This document shows, piece by piece, positions 40,873 through 48,866 of a stretch of DNA of 64,000 nt. The DNA lies in contig NZ_CP068985.1 of assembly GCF_019397265.1 (NCBI RefSeq), positions 8,960,501 to 9,024,500 on the forward strand, given 5' to 3'. The position numbers were made by a program, and so were the translations under genes. The notes under the pieces were generated by a model. The model searched no databases. It worked only from the letters and a program-made list of their open reading frames with translations, and was not told the origin of the DNA. Every line of letters starts with the position of its first letter. Position 1 is the stretch's first letter. The DNA is from Nonomuraea coxensis DSM 45129 (GTDB lineage Bacteria > Actinomycetota > Actinomycetes > Streptosporangiales > Streptosporangiaceae).

Positions 40873-41289
40873 CGTCGTGCGCTCCTCGTGGCTCCGCGTT
40901 CGTGACTGCCACGAGCCTACGGTGTTTGGGCGGCGACATGTACTGCGGGGACACCCCATGTTTCGCCATCGACCGCCCTCGGGCCGTGACCGGGGCGCGT
41001 GGACGGCCTGTTGCCCGTGCCGCCCGCCCTGTCGTGGAAGCGATGTCGTACCTGCCATGCCTGTGGTCCGCGTGGTGTTATGGCCGGATCCCGGCCCCCC
41101 TCCAGTGTCCGAGACCCGGCCATCACGCCGGCGGAGCGGCCGCACCACGCCGACGCGTCGGAACGAAACGCTAGGCGAGCCAACGTTGCACACAGGTTGC
41201 GCTCGTTCAGACACCCTCCGCGATCCCTCGAACGGGTTGCGCGGATCGGTCGCAAGGCGGATGCTCTATACGACTACTTGGAGTGACCG
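40873..41289. other. Divergent intergenic region with a long hairpin
   Basis: This 417-bp gap separates the divergent ybaB and GAF-regulator genes. It has an inverted repeat with arms 41080-41094 and 41109-41123 (13 of 15 pairs, ATGGCCGG at the outer end) that could form a structured element. The last ~40 bases before 41290 are AT-richer and should contain the promoter of the regulator. No coding region is convincing: candidate frames lack family character. Confidence 0.5.
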
Positions 41290-42876
41290 ATGAGCTACGG
41301 CCCTCTCGACGCCTGCTCCTGCCTTCTCCCCGGGGGCCATGAAGCCGCGGCCACCGGCGGGGTCCGGCGGGACCCGCCCCGCCGCCTCATCCAGGACTCC
41401 TGGCGCCGCTCGCTGGCCGCCGGGATCGACCCCGAGGCCAGCGGCGCGCCCCTCGTCTACGACGCCGAGCACCTCGACGACGTCCGCCGCGCCCACCCGC
41501 TGCGCCCCCTGGTGCCGCTGCTCGCCGCCACCCTCGCCGACCTGACCACCCGTACCGGCCACATCATGATCATCAGTGACGGGCATGGCCGGGTGCTGTG
41601 GCGCGACGGCGACGCCGCGGTCCTGCGCCGCGCCGACCAGATCGGGCTGTCCGGCGGGCACGAGTGGGGCGAGCCGGCGGTCGGCACCAACGGCATCGGC
41701 ACCGCGCTCGCCGCCGGCCGTCCCGTGCACGTCTACTCCGAGGAACACCTGATGCGGGTGCTGCGCGTCTGGTCGTGCAGCGGCGCCCCGATCACCGACC
41801 CCGACTCCGGCCTCGTCATCGGCTGCGTCGACGTCAGCGGCGTCTCCCGCTCGCTCCACCCCGCCACGGTCGCCCTCGTCGGGGCCGCGGCCAAGCTCGC
41901 CGAGAGCCAGCTCGCGCTGCGCATGCACGAGCGCGACGAACGTCTGCGGCGGCGCTACGAGTCGCTGCGGGTGCGGCCCGGCGTCCTGCTCTCCCCCACC
42001 GGCCGGGTCATCTGCGGCGACCCCGGCGGGCGCCTCGGCGAGCGCGTCCCCCTCTGGGACGACCCCGCCGACGACACCGCGCTGCCCGCCGCCGCGCCGC
42101 CCTGGGGGCCGGCCCCCTCGGCCCGCCTCCCCGGAGGCCGGCTCGGCTCCGCATCCGTCCCTGGCTCCGCGTCCGGGGTCGGCCTCCTCCGCCCGCCCAC
42201 CCACGCCGGGCGCCCGCGGCTGTCCGGGCAGCGCATGATCCTGCGCGACGGCAGCGTGGCCATGCTGGAGCCCTTCTCCGAGGGCTACCTCCTCCGCGCC
42301 GTCCCGGCCACCGCGCCGGCCACGCTCACCCTGTCGTTCCTCGGCGAGAGCGTGCCGTCCGTCACGTTCGGCGACCACGAACGCCCCCTGTCGCTCCGCC
42401 ACGCCGAGATCCTCGCCCTCCTCGCGCTCCACCCCCACGGGCTGACGGCCGAGCAACTGTCGTTCCACGTGTACGGCGACGCGGGCAACCCCGTCACCAT
42501 CCGGGCCGAGATCCACCGGCTGCGGACGCAGCTCGGCAAGGCCATCTCCGCGAAGCCGTACCGGCTGGCCTGCCCGGTGGAGGCCGACTTCCTCACCCTG
42601 CGCCGCAGCCTGGCCGCCAAGGACGCCTCCGCCCTGGCCCGCGCCTACAAAGGGCCCCTCCTGCCGCGCTCGGAATCACCCGAGATCCGCCGCGAACGGG
42701 ACGAGCTGGAAGCCCAGGTCCGCGCCTGCCTTCTCCGCCACGGCTCGCCGGAGCACCTGTGGGCGTACGCGCAGACGTCCAACGGCCGCGACGACTACGA
42801 GATCCTCGAACGCCTCGCCGCCCTCCACCCCACCGACACCCGCGCCGCCGCCGCCCGCACCCGCCTCCTCCCCTGA
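41290..42876 (+). CDS. GAF-domain regulator with C-terminal winged helix
   Basis: The 528-aa protein has an N-terminal AcoR-like GAF sensor (about residues 30-215, with GTNGIGTALAAGRPVHVYSEEH and VIGCVDVSGVSRSLHP). A variable, proline-rich linker leads to a C-terminal winged-helix region (residues ~355-430: LSLRHAEILALLALHPHGLT and GNPVTIRAEIHRLRTQLGK). It lacks the AAA sigma-54 module of true AcoR, as is usual in actinomycetes. Similar proteins regulate alcohol/aldehyde or redox genes. The signal is unknown. It is convergent with dnaX, with a 16-bp gap. Confidence 0.87.
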   Translation: MSYGPLDACSCLLPGGHEAAATGGVRRDPPRRLIQDSWRRSLAAGIDPEASGAPLVYDAEHLDDVRRAHPLRPLVPLLAATLADLTTRTGHIMIISDGHGRVLWRDGDAAVLRRADQIGLSGGHEWGEPAVGTNGIGTALAAGRPVHVYSEEHLMRVLRVWSCSGAPITDPDSGLVIGCVDVSGVSRSLHPATVALVGAAAKLAESQLALRMHERDERLRRRYESLRVRPGVLLSPTGRVICGDPGGRLGERVPLWDDPADDTALPAAAPPWGPAPSARLPGGRLGSASVPGSASGVGLLRPPTHAGRPRLSGQRMILRDGSVAMLEPFSEGYLLRAVPATAPATLTLSFLGESVPSVTFGDHERPLSLRHAEILALLALHPHGLTAEQLSFHVYGDAGNPVTIRAEIHRLRTQLGKAISAKPYRLACPVEADFLTLRRSLAAKDASALARAYKGPLLPRSESPEIRRERDELEAQVRACLLRHGSPEHLWAYAQTSNGRDDYEILERLAALHPTDTRAAAARTRLLP

Positions 42877-42892
42877 GCGGGGGCGAAGCCCG

Positions 42893-45370
42893 TCAGGTGT
42901 GGTCGATCTCGCCGATCACGCGGGCGCCGAGTTCGCGTTCCAGCAGCGCCATGCCCGAGACCGCGTCCACGTCGGCGTCCGCGTCGTTCAGCGGGTCGAC
43001 CTCGTCCGAGTCCGGCCCCTTGGCGCGTCCAGGGACGACGTCCGGCCAGGCGGCCGCTCCGCCGCGGCCGCCCGAGGACCGGGGACCGGCCTGGGCCGCC
43101 GCCTTGGCCGCGGAACGGGCCGCGGCCAGACCGGCGCTCGGCGTGGCGCCGGCCGGCATCGTACGGGTCGGGTCGGGCGACGGCGGCAGGCTCGGGCCGG
43201 GGTCGTCCGGGGCGTCGGGCCAGGACTCGTCCGTGGTGGGACGCGCGGGAGCGGCGACCGCGACGGCCGCCGCCGGAGGCTGCCCGGGGTCCTGAGCGCC
43301 CTGGTCGCCCTGGCCGTCGTGGGAGCCGGCGTGCGAGGACGTACGGCCCTGGTGCCCCGACCCGCCCTGAGCGGAGGGAGCCGGGCTCGGGACGTCGGGC
43401 GCGGGCGGCGGGTTGTACGCCGGCTGCGCGGGCGGACGCCCGCCACCACGCCCGGCCGACGACGACGGCGGTGGCGGCCCGTTCCCGACGACCGCCTCCA
43501 CCCGCCAGGTCCCGCCGAGCACGTCGCTCAGCGCGCTGGCCACGACGGCGTCCTTGCCTCCGCCCGTGAAGTTCTTCATCGCGCCGACCTGGCCGAACCC
43601 CAGGGTGACCACGTTGCCTTCCACGCCCACCACCTGGGCGTTGGTGCTCACGTTGGCCCAGACCACGATGCTGCGCTGCTTGAGCGCCGCCAGCACGGCG
43701 GGCCACTGCTGCTGCATGACCGCCGCCCCGGCCTGCCCGCCTCCTGCGGGTGCCGCTTGAACGGGTGGGGCGGACGCGGCGGCAGCCGGAGCCGCCGGAG
43801 CGCCTGGACGGGCCGGCTCAGGCCAGTCGTCCGCCGCGGCCGGGGCAGCGGCGGGACCCTGGTCCCCAGCCGAAGCCCCCTGCCCAGAAGACCCGCCACT
43901 CCCGTACGGCGAGGTTCCGCCGCCCTGACCCTGGGTGGTCCCGCCCGCCTGACCCTGGGTGGTCCCGCCGGCCTGACCTTGGTTGATCCCGCCCTGGCCC
44001 GGCGCGGACCCGCCGGCCTGGGCCGGCGAGGCGTCACCCTGAGCCATGCCCTGGGCCGGAGCGCCGGGGCCACCGCCCGCCGAGGGCCCCGCGGTCGCGA
44101 GGCGCGCCGAAGCCGCCCCGGGCCGCGGAATCACCACCCCACCAGCACCGGCGACCCCGGAGGCCGCAGGCGCGGCGGGGGCGGTGGTGGCCCGGGCGGC
44201 CATGGCCGCGACGGTGCCGCCGCGCTCAAGCCGTTCGAGGCGGGCCAGCAGCGCCGCCTCCCCCTGCGCGGCCCCCGGCAGCAGCACCCGGGCGCACATC
44301 AGCTCCAGCAGCAGCCGCGGCGAGGTGGCGCCGCGCATCTCGGTCAGCCCGGCGTTGAACACCTCGGCGGCCCTGGTCAGCTCGGCGGGCCCCATGGACG
44401 CGGCCTGCTGCACGAGCCGCTCCAGCTCGTCGGCGGGCCGGTCGAGCAGGCCGCTGGTGGCCGCCTCGGGGACGTTCGCCAGGATCACCAGGTCGCGGAA
44501 GCGTTCGAGCAGGTCGGCGGCGAAGCGGCGCGGGTCGTGGCCGCCCTCGATGACCCGGTTGACCGCCTGGAACACCTTTCCGCCGTCACGGGCCGCGAAC
44601 GCGTGGACGACCTCGTCGAGCAGGTCGCCGTCGGTGTAGCCGAGCAGGGAGACGGCCTTGGCGTACGTGATGCCGTCCTCCTCGGCCCCGGCGAGGAGCT
44701 GGTCGAGGATGGACAGCGAGTCGCGCGCGGACCCGGCTCCCACCCGCACGACGAGCGGCAGCGCGGCCGGCTCGAAGGGGACGTTCTCGGAGGTGAGGAT
44801 CTCCTCCAGCAGCCCGCGCAGCGTCGCGGGCGGCATGAGCCGGAACGGGTAGTGGTGCGTACGCGACTTGATCGTGCCGATGACCTTCTCGGGCTCGGTC
44901 GTCGCGAAGATGAACTTCAGGTGCGGCGGAGGCTCCTCGACGAGCTTGAGCAGCGCGTTGAACCCCTCGCGGGTCACCATGTGCGCCTCGTCGATGATGT
45001 AGATCTTGAACCGCGCCGAGACGGGGGCGAAGAACGCCCGCTCGCGCAGGTCGCGCGCGTCGTCCACACCGCCGTGGGAGGCGGCGTCGATCTCGATGAC
45101 GTCGAGGTGGCCGGGGCCGGTGGGGGCGAGGGCGACGCAGGAGTCGCAGACGCCGCACGGGTCGGGGGTCGGGCCCTTCTCGCAGTTGAGCGAACGCGCC
45201 AGGATGCGGGCGCTGGAGGTCTTGCCGCAGCCGCGCGGGCCGCTGAACAGGTAGGCGTGGTTGACGCGGCCGGTACGGAGTGCCTGCCGCAGGGGGTCGG
45301 TGACGTGTTCCTGCCCCTTGACCTCCGCGAAGGTCCCGGGCCGGTACTTGCGATAAAGCGCAAGGCTCAT
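42893..45370 (-). CDS. dnaX: DNA polymerase III subunits gamma and tau
   Basis: DnaX is the clamp-loader ATPase that loads the beta clamp and links the replisome. The 825-aa protein has MSLALYRKYRPGTFAEVKGQ, Walker A FSGPRGCGKTSSARI, a zinc module with four Cys (CEKGPTPDPCGVCDSC), Walker B YIIDEAHM and sensor motifs. After residue ~370 comes a long low-complexity Gly/Gln/Pro/Ala linker, including three tandem GGTTQGQA-like units, then a DUF-like block and an acidic C-terminus. The long linker is normal for actinobacterial tau. It is downstream of the SRP RNA on the same strand. Confidence 0.97.
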   Translation of the reverse strand: MSLALYRKYRPGTFAEVKGQEHVTDPLRQALRTGRVNHAYLFSGPRGCGKTSSARILARSLNCEKGPTPDPCGVCDSCVALAPTGPGHLDVIEIDAASHGGVDDARDLRERAFFAPVSARFKIYIIDEAHMVTREGFNALLKLVEEPPPHLKFIFATTEPEKVIGTIKSRTHHYPFRLMPPATLRGLLEEILTSENVPFEPAALPLVVRVGAGSARDSLSILDQLLAGAEEDGITYAKAVSLLGYTDGDLLDEVVHAFAARDGGKVFQAVNRVIEGGHDPRRFAADLLERFRDLVILANVPEAATSGLLDRPADELERLVQQAASMGPAELTRAAEVFNAGLTEMRGATSPRLLLELMCARVLLPGAAQGEAALLARLERLERGGTVAAMAARATTAPAAPAASGVAGAGGVVIPRPGAASARLATAGPSAGGGPGAPAQGMAQGDASPAQAGGSAPGQGGINQGQAGGTTQGQAGGTTQGQGGGTSPYGSGGSSGQGASAGDQGPAAAPAAADDWPEPARPGAPAAPAAAASAPPVQAAPAGGGQAGAAVMQQQWPAVLAALKQRSIVVWANVSTNAQVVGVEGNVVTLGFGQVGAMKNFTGGGKDAVVASALSDVLGGTWRVEAVVGNGPPPPSSSAGRGGGRPPAQPAYNPPPAPDVPSPAPSAQGGSGHQGRTSSHAGSHDGQGDQGAQDPGQPPAAAVAVAAPARPTTDESWPDAPDDPGPSLPPSPDPTRTMPAGATPSAGLAAARSAAKAAAQAGPRSSGGRGGAAAWPDVVPGRAKGPDSDEVDPLNDADADVDAVSGMALLERELGARVIGEIDHT
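43924..43995 (-). repeat. 24-bp tandem repeat in the dnaX linker
   Basis: Three 24-bp units (43924-43947, 43948-43971, 43972-43995) encode Gly/Gln-rich octapeptides of GGTTQGQA type in the disordered linker of DnaX. The first two units are nearly identical and the third is diverged. Slippage within an unconstrained linker is the simplest explanation. Confidence 0.8.
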
Positions 45371-45406
45371 GCGACCATCCCGCCTGCGAGGGGGCTCTCA
45401 ACGAAG

Positions 45407-45495
45407 AGACCCCCCGCACACCCGCCAGAGCCCGCTTATCCTTGCTGCCTTCCGGCCCTGGGGAGGTTCACAGGATGACGCCGCGCGAGGGGTCC
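45407..45495 (-). ncRNA. ffs: Signal recognition particle RNA, small bacterial type (4.5S-like)
   Basis: On the minus strand the sequence contains CAGGGCCGGAAGGCAGCAAG, the conserved SRP RNA apical domain that binds Ffh. The 5' end GGACCCC pairs with GGGGGTC at the 3' end, giving the long hairpin of the ~90-nt bacterial form. A TAGACT at 45502-45507 (minus strand) lies 6 bp before the proposed 5' end as the -10. Beyond the 3' end another hairpin (GGGGGTCTC with GAGAGCCCCC) may terminate it. The location just upstream of dnaX is standard in actinobacteria. Exact ends are estimates. Confidence 0.93.
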
Positions 45496-45593
45496 TACGA
45501 CAGTCTAGCCCGACCCGGCAGTGCTCGCTCCATCTCCGGCCCTCTCGTAAAAGGTGGTCTGGACACCGCGAGAAGTCCGGTAAGCTCGTCGGC

Positions 45594-45678
45594 GGAGGAT
45601 TCGCCTAGTGGCCGAGGGCGCACGCTTGGAAAGCGTGTATAGGGCAACCTATCAGGGGTTCAAATCCCCTATCCTCCG
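45594..45678 (+). tRNA. tRNA-Ser (anticodon GGA)
   Basis: The 85-nt gene folds as a class II tRNA. The acceptor GGAGGAT (45594-45600) pairs with ATCCTCC (45671-45677), discriminator G follows, and no CCA is encoded. The anticodon arm is CACGC-TTGGAAA-GCGTG with GGA at 45628-45630. A long variable arm and the T-loop GGTTCAAATCC confirm serine class. It is divergent from ffs and followed by a strong hairpin. Confidence 0.97.
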
Positions 45679-45699
45679 CGCCTGGTTGAGGCAGTAAAC

Positions 45700-45736
45700 G
45701 CGAAGGGGCCGACCCCATCCAAGTCGGCCCCTTCGC
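45700..45736 (+). terminator. Terminator hairpin after tRNA-Ser(GGA)
   Basis: A perfect 14-bp stem, GCGAAGGGGCCGAC (45700-45713) with GTCGGCCCCTTCGC (45723-45736), encloses a 9-base loop. Only a weak T-content follows. It should end tRNA transcription and, read on the other strand, the convergent aviRb-aviRa unit. Confidence 0.85.
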
Positions 45737-45796
45737 TATCTGGGTCTCAGTCGGCCTCTTCGGGGCTCCTTGCCGCCTCCTGAATGACACCGTCTG

Positions 45797-46537
45797 TCAC
45801 GTGCTGATACCGCACCGGAACAGCGCGACGGCTCGGGTGCCGATCTTGAAGGATCCTTGGGGACGTGGCCCGTGGTCCAAGGGAATCTTGCGGCCCCGCG
45901 CTGTCACGGCAATCACGCTGCCGTGCGGGAGCACAGCCGTCAGAGCGTCGACCATGCCGGTGACTCCTGCCGTCGCCCCGCGGCCGCGCCATTGGGTCTG
46001 TTCGCCATAGGGTACGTCGGTGATCACGATGTCGGGTGCACGGTGTCCGAGTGCCCGCTGGAGCTGGTCGGTGTCGAACACGTCGGCTTGGCGCACCGCG
46101 TGCGGCACATCCCCTCCGGCGGCGTCGAGCTCGACGGCGAGACGGCGGGCAGCCTGCGCCGCCGAGCCGTACGCCGCCTTGTCGAAGCGCGCGGAGCGCG
46201 CCTCGAGATCGGCGGCGCGGGTCTCCAGGCCGGCCCGGCTCAGCAGGGCGAGATTGCGTTCGGCCAGGCTCAGCGCCTCGGGGTCGAGGTCGGAGGCCAG
46301 CACAGAGGCGATCCGGTCCCGGTGCAACAACGCCAGAACGGTCAGCAGGTAACCACTGCCGCAGCACGGGTCCCAAACCACGGCGGGCCGGTCGTCGCCA
46401 CGCAGGACCAGCGCGCGCTGGAAGATCTCGCTGGCCAGCCGGACAGGGAATGCGGGAAACCCTGCGGCGGAGTGCAGCACCGAGCCGCTGGCCAGATCCC
46501 GATAGTCGGTCCGGACGGTTGCGTGGCGATAGCTCAT
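45797..46537 (-). CDS. aviRa: AviRa-like 23S rRNA guanine methyltransferase
   Basis: AviRa from the avilamycin producer methylates G2535 of 23S rRNA and gives resistance to orthosomycins. This 246-aa protein follows AviRa almost end to end: MSYRHATVRTDYRDLASGSV, FPVRLASEIFQRALVLRG, the SAM motif VVWDPCCGSGYLLTVLALLH, ASDLDPEALSLAERNLALLS and the catalytic-type ITDVPYGEQTQWRGRG. Its ATG at 46537 overlaps the aviRb stop (ATGA), so both are coexpressed. Sampled G+C here is 38/60, clearly below dnaX (46/60 sampled). Recognition is by memory of the family, not a search. Confidence 0.9.
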   Translation of the reverse strand: MSYRHATVRTDYRDLASGSVLHSAAGFPAFPVRLASEIFQRALVLRGDDRPAVVWDPCCGSGYLLTVLALLHRDRIASVLASDLDPEALSLAERNLALLSRAGLETRAADLEARSARFDKAAYGSAAQAARRLAVELDAAGGDVPHAVRQADVFDTDQLQRALGHRAPDIVITDVPYGEQTQWRGRGATAGVTGMVDALTAVLPHGSVIAVTARGRKIPLDHGPRPQGSFKIGTRAVALFRCGIST

Positions 46538-47388
46538 CGGGTGCGGCTCGTTCCGTGGTTGCGTTGGCGGGCGGCCTCGTACAACACGACGGTCGCCGCG
46601 CTGGCGGCGTTCAGGGAGCTGGCCGAGCCGGCCATCGGGATGCGCGCCATCGTGTCGCACGCCTGCCGCCATCCCGCGCTCAGCCCGCTCGTCTCGTTCC
46701 CGATGACCAGCAGGGTGGGGGCGGTCAGGTCCAGGTCGGCGACGTCGAGGGTGCCGTTCTCATCGGTGCCCACCACCGTCAGCGGCAGCCCCCGGGCGCG
46801 TAGCTCTGCGACCCACGCCAGCACCTCCCGGTGCGAGTGGGACCGCACCACCGGCAGTGCCAGCAGCGACCCGGTGGAAGCCCGCACGGATCGGGGATCG
46901 TAGGGGTCGGCGGCGTGGCCGGTGACGATCAGACCCGCGCCGCCGAACGCGTCCAGCGAGCGTGCCATCGTCCCGATGTTGCCGGGGCTGTTCGGCCGGT
47001 CGAACACCGCGCCCAGGAAGGCCGGCCCCACCGGGATACGGGACAGCTCATCGTCCGGCAGCTCGGCCACCGCCACCAGCTCGGGTACGTCCTCGTCCTT
47101 GCCGCCCAGCTCCCGTAACAGGTCGGCGGCCATGGCCACCCGCTCGCCGCCGGCCGCCTTCAGCATCTGCTTCGCCCAGTTCGACAGCGGCCGCTCGGCG
47201 GCATAGATGAGCGCATGCACCGGCCAGCCGAACTCGACCGCGAGGGTGATCGGGCGCACACCCTGAATAAGGAACTCCCCGGCCCGCTGCCGCTTGGCCC
47301 GGTTTCCCAGCAGCGCCTGCCACTGCTGAAACCGCGCGTTCGCACGCGTGATGTGCAGTTCCCCCGATACCGATCGCCCCCGATGCAT
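46534..47388 (-). CDS. aviRb: AviRb-like 23S rRNA uridine 2'-O-methyltransferase (SpoU/TrmH)
   Basis: AviRb methylates the ribose of U2479 in 23S rRNA and, with AviRa, confers high-level avilamycin resistance. The 284-aa protein has an N-terminal substrate-binding domain (ITRANARFQQWQALLGNRAK, GEFLIQGVRPITLAVEFGWP) and a SPOUT knot domain with FDRPNSPGNIGTMARSLDAF, LLVIGNETSGLS and IPMAGSASSLNAASAATVVL. The match to AviRb in order and motif is very close. GTG 47391 or ATG 47388 is the start. A TATTCT at 47399-47404 (minus strand) just before it suggests a leaderless message. It is first in the aviRb-aviRa operon. Confidence 0.9.
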   Translation of the reverse strand: MHRGRSVSGELHITRANARFQQWQALLGNRAKRQRAGEFLIQGVRPITLAVEFGWPVHALIYAAERPLSNWAKQMLKAAGGERVAMAADLLRELGGKDEDVPELVAVAELPDDELSRIPVGPAFLGAVFDRPNSPGNIGTMARSLDAFGGAGLIVTGHAADPYDPRSVRASTGSLLALPVVRSHSHREVLAWVAELRARGLPLTVVGTDENGTLDVADLDLTAPTLLVIGNETSGLSAGWRQACDTMARIPMAGSASSLNAASAATVVLYEAARQRNHGTSRTR

Positions 47389-47501
47389 CACGCTCTACAG
47401 AATATGATCAGTTCCCCGGGCGATGACAGATCTGGTGACGCTCGCGAAGCGCTTCGGGCCGTCCCATGCGACACAACTGTTCCTGGCCTAGGCCCCTTTC
47501 G

Positions 47502-47960
47502 CTATGCCGGGCCTCCGCCGGGTGCGTCACGCCGGTAGGTGTAGAGGATGAGCCCCTTGTGGAGCCTGCCGACCTTGTCGTACAGCGCGCGAGCCGGGGC
47601 GTCTTCCAGCGTGTTCCAGTAGAGACCTGGGAAGCCGCGTTCCTTGGCGTCCCGCGCCGTCCAGTCGATCATCGCCGTCGCGATGCCGCGCCGCCTGGCT
47701 TCCGCGTCCACGAACAGGTCCGCCAGATAGCATCTCCCGGCTTGCCAGACGCCGGCGTGGAACAGGTAGTGCGCGATGCCGACCATCCTGCCGTCCAGCC
47801 GGGCCGCGATCCCGCGTATCTGCTCGTCGTCGAGCAGGCGTCGCCAGGTTCGCGCGTAGTCGTCGTCGCCGCGTTCGACCTTGAAGTACGCGTCCTTGCC
47901 GCGGGCCAGTGATTCCCAGCGGGCGCGGTCGGACTCGGTCAGGAAGCCGATTTCGATCAT
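47502..47960 (-). CDS. GNAT-family acetyltransferase
   Basis: The 152-aa protein is a compact GNAT enzyme with YLADLFVDAEARRRGIATAM as the acetyl-CoA-binding region (RRRGIA being the pyrophosphate loop) and GLYWNTLEDAPARALYDKVG as the C-terminal core. The ATG at 47960 gives MIEIGFLTESDRARW. It may acetylate an amine-containing drug or metabolite. It is divergent from the ArsR-fusion gene, and the shared control region holds two perfect ArsR-type operators, so it may be coregulated. It lies beside the rRNA methyltransferase pair. Confidence 0.87.
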   Translation of the reverse strand: MIEIGFLTESDRARWESLARGKDAYFKVERGDDDYARTWRRLLDDEQIRGIAARLDGRMVGIAHYLFHAGVWQAGRCYLADLFVDAEARRRGIATAMIDWTARDAKERGFPGLYWNTLEDAPARALYDKVGRLHKGLILYTYRRDAPGGGPA

Positions 47961-47989
47961 GGTGCCCACTCTCGCACTCCTGGCGCCCG

Positions 47990-48043
47990 TTGACACGCAG
48001 CCAAGCGGCTGCCTATGGTGAAAATGCAGCCGGTTGGCTGCAT
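47990..48043 (+). promoter_or_regulatory. Promoter with two perfect ArsR-type operators
   Basis: TTGACA (47990-47995) and TATGGT (48014-48019) with 18-bp spacing form a good promoter. In the spacer lies operator 1, GCAGCC-AAGC-GGCTGC (47997-48012). Just after the start site lies operator 2, ATGCAGCC-GGTT-GGCTGCAT (48024-48043), a perfect 8-bp palindrome. Both share the half-site GCAGCC with a 4-bp spacer, so a single dimeric repressor probably binds twice, blocking polymerase and elongation. The fused ArsR protein made next door is the obvious ligand. Confidence 0.85.
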
Positions 48044-48059
48044 GTCTGGAGTGACAGAG

Positions 48060-48848
48060 ATGGACGAGGTATTCAAGGCGCTGGCCGACGCCAGTCGCCG
48101 GCGGCTGCTCGACAGCCTCAACGCCCGCAACGGGCAGACCCTGCGGGAGCTGTGCGCCGGGCTGGACATGGCGCGGCAGTCGGTGAGCAAGCATCTGGCG
48201 GTGCTGGAGGCGGCCAACCTCGTGACCACCGTGTGGCGGGGCCGGGAGAAGCTGCACTATCTCAACGCCGCGCCCATCAACGAGATCGCCGAACGCTGGA
48301 TCAGCCGTTACGACCAGGCCCGGGTCGACGCCCTGGCTGATCTGAAGAGAGTTCTGGAGGAGACGACCCCGATGGACAAGCCCGAGTTCGTGTACACGAC
48401 CTACATCGGCACCACGCCCGAGCGACTGTGGCAGGCGCTGACCGACCCCGCCTTCACCGAGCGCTACTGGGCGACGACGTTCAAGACCGACTGGGCGCCC
48501 GGGTCCGAGATGACCTGGGACAACCACGGGGTGGTGATCAGCGATCCCGAGCAGGTCGTCCTGGAGTCCGAGCCCTGCCGCCGGCTGTCGTACACCTGGC
48601 ACACCTTCACGCCGGAGATCGCGCGGCGGTTCGAGTGGGACGAGGAGTTCCGCGCCAAGCTGGCCGGTGAGCGGCGGTCGAAGGTCACGTTCGAGATCGA
48701 GCCGGTCGGCGACAAGGTCAAGCTGACCGTCATCCACGACGGCTTCGACCCCGGCAGCACCGTGGCGCAGATGGTCAGCGAGGGGTGGCCCGAGGTGGTC
48801 GCCGGGCTCAAGACCCTCCTGGAGACCGGCGCCCCGCTGCCGGGCTGA
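48060..48848 (+). CDS. ArsR-family regulator fused to an SRPBCC/AHSA1 domain
   Basis: The 262-aa protein joins an ArsR winged helix (residues 1-95: DEVFKALADASRRRLLDSL, ELCAGLDMARQSVSKHLAVL) to an AHSA1/START-like SRPBCC domain (residues ~107-262: FVYTTYIGTTPERLWQALTD, WDNHGVVISDPEQVV, LTVIHDGF). In many actinomycetes these two modules are separate neighbouring genes, the START-like domain binding a hydrophobic ligand. Here they are one reading frame with the join near TPMDKPEF. No metal-binding Cys motif is visible in the ArsR part, so ligand sensing by the SRPBCC domain is likely. ATG 48060 is preferred; earlier starts exist. Confidence 0.88.
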   Translation: MDEVFKALADASRRRLLDSLNARNGQTLRELCAGLDMARQSVSKHLAVLEAANLVTTVWRGREKLHYLNAAPINEIAERWISRYDQARVDALADLKRVLEETTPMDKPEFVYTTYIGTTPERLWQALTDPAFTERYWATTFKTDWAPGSEMTWDNHGVVISDPEQVVLESEPCRRLSYTWHTFTPEIARRFEWDEEFRAKLAGERRSKVTFEIEPVGDKVKLTVIHDGFDPGSTVAQMVSEGWPEVVAGLKTLLETGAPLPG

Positions 48849-48866
48849 CAGCGGCCACGGCCTCGT

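Noticed and set aside
43924..43995. Tandem 24-bp units considered as a CRISPR or mobile repeat
   Set aside because: The units are directly abutting without spacers and encode Gly/Gln octapeptides in the DnaX linker.
42899..45478. 859-aa plus-strand frame opposite dnaX
   Set aside because: dnaX is certain on the minus strand; the opposite frame is an Arg/Gly-rich shadow that also runs through the SRP RNA.
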